Origin: Pseudomonadota bacterium
GTDB lineage: Bacteria; Desulfobacterota; Desulfarculia; Desulfarculales; Desulfarculaceae
Direction of reading: 5' to 3'
DNA length: 35,639 nt
NCBI GenBank assembly: GCA_018819925.1
Contig: JAHJPG010000068.1
Location: forward strand, 1 to 35,639
The position numbers and the translations under genes were made by a program. Shown here one piece after another: positions 1 to 5,907 of this stretch (within the stretch, counting starts at the first letter, position 1; the number at the start of each line of letters is the position of its first letter). Below the pieces are notes generated by a model that saw only the letters and a program-made list of their open reading frames with translations, was not told the origin of the DNA and did not search any database.

Positions 1-5
1 CTTAC

Positions 6-26
6 TATAAAATATAATATTTTATA
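6..26. promoter_or_regulatory. 21-bp AT-only palindrome upstream of lhgO
   Basis: Bases 6-15 and 17-26 are perfect reverse complements around one central base (TATAAAATAT-A-ATATTTTATA). The dyad lies about 94 bp before the start codon of the first gene, in the only strongly AT-rich stretch of this part of the window. It could be an operator, an AT-rich promoter (several TATAAT-like hexamers occur) or part of a terminator of a gene left of the window. No partner regulator is visible. Confidence 0.45.
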
Positions 27-119
27 ATATAGTGCTTCCGCGAGAGTCAAGAGTTGTTATCGGCGTGGGAACTTTTTCTTGGCCAAGCATTGTTTGACGA
101 CTCCATCCTGGAAGATGCC

Positions 120-1289
120 ATGTCTGAACAAATAGGCCTCGCTGTGATTGGGGCCGGTGTGGTGGGTTGCGCGGTGGCCTGGGAGGCCGCCAGCGCCGGC
201 CAGGAAGTACTGGTACTGGAAACAAACCCCGGGGTGTCCCAAGGGGAAAACCAGTCCTCACGCAATTCGGGCGTAATCCACTCCGGCATTTATTATGACC
301 AGGAGACCAGGCCCCTCAAGGCCGCGTTTTGCGTTCAGGGCAACGCCCTGCTCTATGAATTTTGCCGTAAATACGAGGTGCCCGCCCTGGCCTGCGGCAA
401 GCTGGTGGTGGCGGTGGATGAGGACCAAAGTGCCGTGTTGGAGAAATACCAACAGCGTGCCCGTCTGAACGGAGTTCCGGTAAGCCTGGTAAGCGGAGCC
501 CAAGCCCGAGAGATGGAGCCGCGGGTGCGGTGTCTGGCCGCCCTGCACCTGCCCAGCGCGGGGGTGGTGGACGCCGCCGCCCTGGTCTACAAGCTCTATT
601 CCCTGGCCTCCAACCAGGGGGCCCAGTTCATGACCCGCACCCAGTTGGTGGGCGCGCGGCCCCGGCCCGAAGGCCTTGAGTTGACCATCCGCTACCGGGA
701 TGGAGCCACGGACAGCTTTCTTTGCCAACGCATGGTCAACTGCGCCGGGCTCTACTCCGACGAGGTGGCCCGCCTGGTGGACCCCGCCTCGCCCCATCAG
801 GTGGAGCCCCTGCGTAGCGAAGCGGTGAAGTTCTACCGGAATAAGCGGCCGGAATTGGGCCTCAAGGGTATGAACGTCTATCCCACGCCCACCGTGGTCC
901 ACTCGGCCCGGGGCTCTCACTTTTCGGTGGGGGTGCATCTCACCCCAACCCTGGAGCCCGGCCCCGGTGGCGAGACCGTCTTCGGCCCCGTGGTCACCAT
1001 AGGCCCCCTGGGCCACGCCGCCGGTCACAAGGAGGACTACGGAGGAGACTATCCGCCCATGGAACAGTTTCACCAGAAGGTGGCGCCCTTCTTCCCCGGC
1101 CTCAAGGTGGAGGACCTGGAACCTTACCAGGTCGGCATTCAGGCTCGGCTGCTGGATGAACCGGACTGGGTAATGGAGTTCAGCCCCGCCGATTCCCGCT
1201 GCCTGAACCTGGTAGGCATCGACAGCCCCGGCCTCACCGGCAGCTTGGCTCTGGCCAAGCGGGCCAAAAAGATGTTGCTGGGCGATTAG
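120..1289 (+). CDS. lhgO: L-2-hydroxyglutarate oxidase/dehydrogenase (FAD-dependent, DAO superfamily)
   Basis: This 389-residue flavoprotein is predicted to oxidise L-2-hydroxyglutarate to 2-oxoglutarate, passing electrons to oxygen or, in an anaerobe, to a quinone or other carrier. An N-terminal dinucleotide-binding motif GAGVVGCAVA (residues about 11-20) follows a short beta strand and is followed by VLVLE. The signature RNSGVIHSGIYY (residues about 57-68) is typical of LhgO/L2HGDH and separates it from glycerol-3-phosphate dehydrogenases. The C-terminus has the FAD-contacting GIDSPGLTGSLALA segment. The ATG at 120 is preceded by GGAAG and directly starts the flavin fold; an in-frame TTG at 54 would add 22 unrelated residues. 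The BKACE gene follows after 54 bp on the same strand, so co-transcription is likely. No signal peptide is seen; it is probably cytoplasmic or peripheral to the membrane. Confidence 0.85.
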   Translation: MSEQIGLAVIGAGVVGCAVAWEAASAGQEVLVLETNPGVSQGENQSSRNSGVIHSGIYYDQETRPLKAAFCVQGNALLYEFCRKYEVPALACGKLVVAVDEDQSAVLEKYQQRARLNGVPVSLVSGAQAREMEPRVRCLAALHLPSAGVVDAAALVYKLYSLASNQGAQFMTRTQLVGARPRPEGLELTIRYRDGATDSFLCQRMVNCAGLYSDEVARLVDPASPHQVEPLRSEAVKFYRNKRPELGLKGMNVYPTPTVVHSARGSHFSVGVHLTPTLEPGPGGETVFGPVVTIGPLGHAAGHKEDYGGDYPPMEQFHQKVAPFFPGLKVEDLEPYQVGIQARLLDEPDWVMEFSPADSRCLNLVGIDSPGLTGSLALAKRAKKMLLGD

Positions 1290-1343
1290 GCACGCGGCGG
1301 CTCCCACGAACCGCCCAGAAAACCATCCCGGGAGGATGACCCA

Positions 1344-2177
1344 GTGGAAAAATTGATCATCAACGTCGCCGTCTGCGGTTCGGCGCCCACCCGTCAGCAA
1401 AACCCCGCCATACCCCACAGCCCCCAGGAGATCGCCCAGGAAGCCCTGCGCTGTTGGCGGGCCGGGGCCAGCGTGGTCCATGTTCACGTACGCGATCCCC
1501 AGACCGGGGCCCCTGACTTCAAGCGCGAATTGTTCGCCGAGGTGCTGGAGCGCATCCGGGCCGAGAGCGACATGCTGGTGAACCTGACCACCAGCGGCTT
1601 CAACCTACAATCGGACGACCCCGGCGAGGAGCGTCTCATCCCGGTGGCGCTGAAGCCGGACCTCTGCTCCCTGGACGTAGGCAGCCTGAACTTCCGGGGG
1701 CGGGTGTTCATAAACCCGGCGGATTGGGTTGAAAAGGCGGCGGGGCGCATGCAGGAGACCGGTGTGAAGCCGGAGATAGAGGCCTTCGAGCTGGGGCACT
1801 TGCGCCAGGCCAAGGACTTGGTGGAAAAGGGCCTGGTGGACCCACCGCCCTATTTCCAGTTGTGCCTGGGCGTCCCCTGGGGCGCGCCGGCCGACCTGCC
1901 CACCCTCATGGCCTTCAGGCAGCACCTCATCCCGGGGTGCCCCTGGTCGGTGCTGGGAGTGGGTCCTCACCAACTGCCCATAACCACCCACGCCATGCTT
2001 TTGGGCGGGCACGTGCGGGTTGGCTTCGAGGACAACCTCTACATGAGCAGGGGAGTGTTGGCCGACAGCAACGCCCGATTCGTGGAGCGCACCGTGGAAC
2101 TGGCCCGCATCCTCCAGCGGGAGGTGGCCACCTGCGACGACGCCCGGCGCATCCTGAACATCAAGCCCAAGGTTTGA
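1344..2177 (+). CDS. BKACE family beta-keto acid cleavage enzyme (DUF849)
   Basis: The 277-residue protein belongs to the BKACE family, whose founder Kce cleaves 3-keto-5-aminohexanoate. Members condense a beta-keto acid with acetyl-CoA and release acetoacetate plus a new CoA ester, using a divalent metal. The metal-binding HVH is at residues 46-48 within VVHVHVRDP, and the later ligand Glu is at 229 in VRVGFEDN; both positions match Kce almost exactly. Other family landmarks are the N-terminal NVAVCGSAPT and the GVPWGAP loop (about 176-182). The start is a GTG at 1344 preceded by GGGAGG at 8-nt spacing. The true substrate cannot be read from sequence. Its position behind lhgO suggests a role in dicarboxylic or amino-acid-derived keto acid breakdown, which is inference. 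Confidence 0.85.
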   Translation: MEKLIINVAVCGSAPTRQQNPAIPHSPQEIAQEALRCWRAGASVVHVHVRDPQTGAPDFKRELFAEVLERIRAESDMLVNLTTSGFNLQSDDPGEERLIPVALKPDLCSLDVGSLNFRGRVFINPADWVEKAAGRMQETGVKPEIEAFELGHLRQAKDLVEKGLVDPPPYFQLCLGVPWGAPADLPTLMAFRQHLIPGCPWSVLGVGPHQLPITTHAMLLGGHVRVGFEDNLYMSRGVLADSNARFVERTVELARILQREVATCDDARRILNIKPKV

Positions 2178-2339
2178 TGGACAGGCCTAGGTTTTGGGCT
2201 GTTTCGGGCCGAGAAAAAGCACAAAACCAACACACTCCATCTCACTCCGGTCGTCTCCACCCGGGGTTGGGGTGCATGCGGACAGGGTCACGCGGCCCTC
2301 GGGCAGGCGACGCCATCTAGCCGCCACACCACCCGGCAG

Positions 2340-2669
2340 GGCAGGTTCCACCTGGCGGCCATCCTGGGCCTATATTCCAAACTCATCGTGGGTTGGTCCA
2401 TGGCCAGCCGCATGAGCAAAAGGCTGTTGTCTGAGGCACTCAAGATGGCGGTGGGCCGCCGCCATCGGGTACCGGGACTTGTTCATCGCTCGGACCGGGG
2501 CGGCCAGTATGCCCGCGGGGACCATCAGCGTGCCCTACGCTCCCACGGCATGATATGCGGCATGAACCGTAAGGGCCACTGCTGGGACAACGCCTCCCCA
2601 TGGAGAGCTGGTTCCATTTTGGGTTATCTGGCCCCGGCACATGATGAGGTGATCAAAATGGCAGTTTAA
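2340..2669 (+). pseudogene. IS3-family transposase OrfB remnant
   Basis: The frame from about 2340 reads like the catalytic core of an IS3-type OrfB. It contains HLAAILGLYSKLIVGWSMA (the usual YLAVVLDLFSRKIVGW block), then HRSDRGGQYA and GMNRKGHCWDNA, which are hallmark rve-domain motifs. After WDNA it jumps straight to LGYLAPAHDE, the C-terminal block, so roughly 40-50 residues carrying the catalytic Glu are deleted. Upstream the frame lacks the usual GDITYI segment; a GDAI-stop trace is in another frame near 2305-2320. It cannot encode an active enzyme. The adjoining inverted-repeat tip at 2674-2699 marks the right end of the element. Confidence 0.8.
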
Positions 2670-2673
2670 TTTC

Positions 2674-2699
2674 GTGTCCACAAAAACGGGGGAAAATCA
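2674..2699 (+). repeat. IS3-type right terminal inverted repeat
   Basis: Read on the minus strand this is TGATTTTCCCCCGTTTTTG followed by TGGACAC. It pairs in design with the left tip at 31290 (TGA..TTCCCCC..TTT..TGGACAC), so both belong to related IS3 elements. It follows the transposase remnant stop by 4 bp. Its outermost TGA is also the stop codon of the minus-strand gene 2697-3383. Confidence 0.7.
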
Positions 2700-3383
2700 C
2701 TTTTCCTTGCTCCAACAAGTTTCGCGTTTGGAGCACATGTGGCAGACCCGTCCAACACGGCGGGAAATGAACCCTTGTCCCATCCCAATGAGGCTGGTCG
2801 CCGACTTGAAGGGCCAAAGCACACCCACATCGTTGAAAATGATCGCGCCCTGGCCAGCCAAGACCAATCCCGCTAAAACCTTCTGGTCCGTCATGTCCCA
2901 GCCGGGCAGTGAGCCGGGGGCCAGGCGGTGGCCCACCCCCCAGCCTCGCCGGGCGGCCACTTCCTCGGCCAAACGGTCAAGGGCCTTTCCCGCCTCTCCC
3001 AGAAGAGACACTCCCACGCAGTCCAGCACGTATGCGGCATAGGGGTCCCCTTGCTGATTCAGGCGCTTCACCGCATCGTCCAGTTCATGCCCGATGGTGG
3101 TGGCCCCCACCAGCACCCTCTCCGCGGGACCCAGCAGGTCGGTTTTGGGGCCCACCGTCAGTCTGGTCGAGCCACCCGCCTTCCCTTGCACCTCGATCCA
3201 GTCCGGCCCCTGCCCCACCACCGCCAAGAGTTCATAAACCGCCCGCGGCGCGATCAACTCCCGGGCTTGGACCAGGCAATCTCTCACGGACTGCTCCAAC
3301 TGTTCGTTGGGGCGGTCATGATTGATGGCCAAGGCCAACTGAACGGGGTCGAGGTCCGGCTTTGGGATTCCCAGCAACGCCAT
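2697..3383 (-). CDS. vitamin B12-dependent methionine synthase activation-domain protein
   Basis: The 228-residue protein resembles the stand-alone S-adenosylmethionine-binding reactivation domain of cobalamin-dependent methionine synthase. Such proteins accompany corrinoid methyltransferases and help restore inactive Co(II). The family pattern is visible in the central SLPGWDMTDQK (about 158-168) and the later GVLWPFKSATSLIG (about 187-200). The C-terminus has CHMCSKRETC, a Cys cluster common in this anaerobic subfamily. The ATG at 3383 overlaps the stop of the upstream gene in a TAATG junction, implying coupled translation. No methyltransferase or corrinoid protein is present nearby. The stop codon is supplied by the IS3 inverted-repeat tip, so the original C-terminus may have been longer; the Cys cluster is nevertheless intact. 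The family call is good, the partner is unknown. Confidence 0.75.
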   Translation of the reverse strand: MALLGIPKPDLDPVQLALAINHDRPNEQLEQSVRDCLVQARELIAPRAVYELLAVVGQGPDWIEVQGKAGGSTRLTVGPKTDLLGPAERVLVGATTIGHELDDAVKRLNQQGDPYAAYVLDCVGVSLLGEAGKALDRLAEEVAARRGWGVGHRLAPGSLPGWDMTDQKVLAGLVLAGQGAIIFNDVGVLWPFKSATSLIGMGQGFISRRVGRVCHMCSKRETCWSKEK

Positions 3384-3778
3384 TATTTCTTCCTGGGCTG
3401 GTGAGGAAGACTCAACGCCTGGATGAAGCGTTCGTTGACGTCGGCCTGCAACTTAAGCTCGATGACCCGCATGCCGCATCCCAACCCCCTGGTCCGCCGG
3501 CGTTTGCCCGTATCCAAAAGAACCATCACCGCTCCGGCTCCCGCCGCGTTGGGCAATACCTCGATGGCGCCCAGCCGGTTTTCGGCGGGCAGCATGCCCA
3601 GAGAGGAGACGGCCGCGATCGGGCGCAACTCGACCTGACACCGCCCGCACGGTCCCATGCCGCCGCAATCGGTTGGCAGTTTAAACTCTGCCCGAAGCAA
3701 GGCGTCATTCAACGACTCGCCTGCGGCGGCCGGGACCTCTCGGCCGCCGACCCTTACCATAATCCCGCAATCATTCAC
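3383..3778 (-). CDS. internally deleted RACo-type corrinoid activator (2Fe-2S head joined to ASKHA tail)
   Basis: The 131-residue product starts with a 2Fe-2S ferredoxin fold (PTDCGGMGPCGRCQVEL, Cys38, Cys44, Cys47). Normal RACo/DUF4445 proteins run past 600 residues, with linker and ATP-dependent ASKHA domains after this point. Here the frame passes almost at once to SSLGMLP, NAAGAGAVMVLLD and MRVIELKLQADVNERFIQALSLPH, which match the extreme C-terminus of such activators (GNAAGxGA ... YVELA ... F ... RF..AL..P). Several hundred middle residues are therefore missing, yet the reading frame is preserved. The fourth cluster Cys is also probably gone; Cys101 belongs to the tail. The start is GTG at 3778, with an alternative ATG at 3760 that begins MVRVGG. 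It is most likely a decayed gene, possibly a functional mini-protein. Confidence 0.65.
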   Translation of the reverse strand: MNDCGIMVRVGGREVPAAAGESLNDALLRAEFKLPTDCGGMGPCGRCQVELRPIAAVSSLGMLPAENRLGAIEVLPNAAGAGAVMVLLDTGKRRRTRGLGCGMRVIELKLQADVNERFIQALSLPHQPRKK

Positions 3779-4174
3779 GCTTGGCTGCTCGCAAGGAAAA
3801 GGCTAAGGTTCAAAAATCCGTATTCATTCACCGACAACCGTTTGTTCGGTTCAAGGCCCGCCCCGGCCGAATTCATCAAAGTTACAGGCACGGCGCGGCG
3901 TTACTAACTTGGTCCAGTATTAAATTTTTGTCCATCCGCCGCCCCTTGGTTGGGGGCTGTTTTTTAAGATACCCGTAGGCGCATGGCCCCGCCACCGCCC
4001 TGGGGGAGGGGTCAAGCGCTCCATCTCTGACCAGGGGAAGATTCCCCCGACCCGCCTGGCTTCCGCCACCCGGCCGATGGCGAGCATAAAAGCGGCGGTG
4101 CTCATGATCTCTGCTTTCCCCTTTGGGCGACGGCGTGCGCCCCCTTTAAGGAACGCACCAAAATTTCCCTGCGC
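3779..4174. other. intergenic stretch without a recognised gene
   Basis: About 400 bp upstream of the truncated RACo gene. Open frames here lack family features. One on the minus strand (3920-4240) begins within the IS3 left-end repeat and then becomes low-complexity, so it was not accepted. A plus-strand hairpin at 3941-3966 is listed separately. Confidence 0.5.
3941..3966 (+). terminator. possible rho-independent terminator
   Basis: GCCCC (3941-3945) pairs with GGGGC (3953-3957) around a 7-nt loop and is followed by TGTTTTTT. No intact plus-strand gene precedes it, so it may be left over from a lost gene. Confidence 0.35.
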
Positions 4175-4319
4175 TGGATCTTGCCCAGTTTTTACGGCCG
4201 CCTTATAAAGCGAGTAGATTTCGCGAGAGAGATGATCCATGACAAGGCAGTGAAGTCAGCAGAAGTCATCCCGTAGGCGCTACTCGCCAGAATTCAAGAT
4301 CGAGGCACTAGTGGCCTGA
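4175..4319 (+). mobile_element. IS3-type left-end relic with OrfA N-terminal fragment
   Basis: Bases 4201-4234 match 31315-31348 with about three differences in 34. The preceding bases resemble a worn IS3 left inverted repeat (compare TTCCCCCTATTTACTGGACA at 31295). From the ATG at 4239 the frame carries an early stop, then RRRYSPEFKIEALVA and another stop at 4317, the start of an IS3-type OrfA. The remainder of the element is absent. It lies on the same strand as the right-end remnant at 2340-2699, on the other side of the corrinoid genes. Confidence 0.6.
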
Positions 4320-4350
4320 CACTTGGCATCGCCCATGCGCGGGCGCGGAC

Positions 4351-5178
4351 TCAGACGATGAGGTTGCAAATCTCCTCCACGGGCTTGTCGGTGACATCGA
4401 TTACCAGGATGTCCTTGATGCGATCGTAGACATCCTCGGCAAAGGCCAACTCCTCCATGATCTTCGTGTTGTCCGCGTAGCCGGCCGGTTTCTCCTGGGC
4501 AAATCGGGAGCGTCTGACCGAGGCCAACTTGCCGGGGTTGATCATAAGCCCCACCACGCGGGGCCGCTTGAGGCGAAATATTTTCTCCGGCGGGTCCATG
4601 CCCAGAATCAGGGGGACGTTGGCAACCTTCAGGCTGTAGTGGCAGGACAAGTAAAAGCTAATGGGGGTCTTGGAACTGCGCGACACCCCCAATAGGATGA
4701 CGTCCGCCTGGCCGATGGTGTCCATACGCTGGCCGTCGTCGTGGAGCATGGTGAAGTTGATGGCCTTGGCCAGTTGCAGGGATTTGTCGCCCAGGGCCTG
4801 GGGCAACAGCCGGCTGCTCAACTCCGGCTTGCAGTGGAAGTAGTCGCCCACCCGCTGCAGGATGCACTCCAGCATGTCGATTATCAAAATATCGCGGTTT
4901 TCTCTTTCACGGGCCAGCCAGCGCCGATTTTCGCCGTCGGTGATGTTGTAGATCACAATAGCGCGTTGTTCCTGGGCCCTGTCCAGGATGCCCGCCAGTT
5001 CCCGGGTGGTCTTGACAAAGGGATGCCTTAGATAGACCGGGGAGAAAATCTTGCGGAACTGCACCAGGCCGGTGCGGGCCACCCGCTCCGAGCCAGTGCC
5101 GGTGGCATCCGAGACGATGTAGACATATACCGTGGCCGGGTGCCCGGCTGGCTTGGCGCTGGTCGAATCCGGCGGCAT
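4351..5178 (-). CDS. pyruvate, phosphate dikinase regulatory protein (kinase/pyrophosphorylase, DUF299)
   Basis: The 275-residue protein is of the bifunctional PDRP/PpsR family. These switch PPDK or PEP synthase off by ADP-dependent phosphorylation and on again by phosphate-dependent dephosphorylation, tuning gluconeogenic flux. Visible landmarks are the N-terminal VYIVSDATGTGSERVARTGL, the P-loop-like GVSRSSKTPIS near residue 150, and the downstream KVANVPLILGMDPP and RLKRPRVVGL segments. The ATG at 5178 is chosen because AAGGAGGAGCAT stands directly upstream; an earlier in-frame start at 5208 lacks this. The length is normal for the family. The target enzyme gene is not in the window. It appears to be a single-gene unit. 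Confidence 0.88.
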   Translation of the reverse strand: MPPDSTSAKPAGHPATVYVYIVSDATGTGSERVARTGLVQFRKIFSPVYLRHPFVKTTRELAGILDRAQEQRAIVIYNITDGENRRWLARERENRDILIIDMLECILQRVGDYFHCKPELSSRLLPQALGDKSLQLAKAINFTMLHDDGQRMDTIGQADVILLGVSRSSKTPISFYLSCHYSLKVANVPLILGMDPPEKIFRLKRPRVVGLMINPGKLASVRRSRFAQEKPAGYADNTKIMEELAFAEDVYDRIKDILVIDVTDKPVEEICNLIV

Positions 5179-5907
5179 ATGCTCCTCCTTGGCCCAGGCC
5201 GGCGTCAATGTTGCAGGCGCTAATCAAGCATCATGTTAATCCCCGTCATTTTGCTAGGTCAATGGGTGAGGGGAAAACCAGACAACAACGTAGGCTGGTC
5301 ATTGAGGTGGCTAGGCCCCAATGGTTGTGTTGCACGAGGGCAAACAAGGTTCACGGCGGTCAACGCGGTCGGCACTGGCTGGGAGCGGATGCACGGTTGA
5401 CCGCCGGAATACAGTAAGGCTACCATGCTCAAAGTCGAGGAAAACGAGTTTCTTGCTGGATTTTCGGCGAGAAACCGCTTCGATGGGGAGGTCACCCAGC
5501 TTTGGGGTGCCGCCCAAAATGAGAGCGTGCCCCGGGAGCATCACAACACTCAAAACCAGGTGAGGCGCGACTTGCCATGCCCCAGGCCGCCTGCTTCCCG
5601 GAAGGGGGCGCTGGCTGCCGGCTAGGCGCCCCAGGATTTGTTGAAAAGCTTTCCGGCCTGGCTGATCGTGGTGATCACGCGATCTTTTAGGCGGCTTCGT
5701 ATGAGCCACCACGCGCAGTTCATCAAAAAGAAGTTGGCCGATAGAAACCTGTTGAGTCCCGCGCTTATCTCGGGATTGCCTGTGGAGTACACTCCTGCCG
5801 GCCAGGCCCCAAGGGAAGCCGCCAAATAGGGGCCGTGTTTTCACCGGCGGCCGGAACAAGTTGGTTCATTCGCTTTAAGCTCAAAAATCCATTCGGGGAA
5901 AGCCTCC
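5179..5907. other. about 700-bp region with no recognised gene
   Basis: Between the divergent PDRP and ATPase genes. Several open frames exist, mainly on the minus strand (5311-5859 and 5622-5825), but none shows a family motif or a good ribosome-binding site. The small frame ending at 5622 has a hydrophobic patch (FLSANFFLMNCAWWLI). It could be a decayed insertion or unrecognised short gene. GGGGAAAG at about 5897 serves the ATPase. Confidence 0.4.

Noticed and set aside
258-1487. 409-codon minus-strand open frame opposite lhgO
   Set aside because: It mirrors the conserved oxidase gene, has no family motif, and is a by-product of GC-rich codon bias.
3920-4240. 106-codon minus-strand frame starting in the IS3 left-end repeat
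   Set aside because: The start lies in mobile DNA and the remainder has no motif or Shine-Dalgarno support.
5311-5859. 182-codon minus-strand frame in the gap before the ATPase
   Set aside because: No recognised family, no ribosome-binding site, and Arg/Pro-rich composition; kept only as part of an unexplained region.
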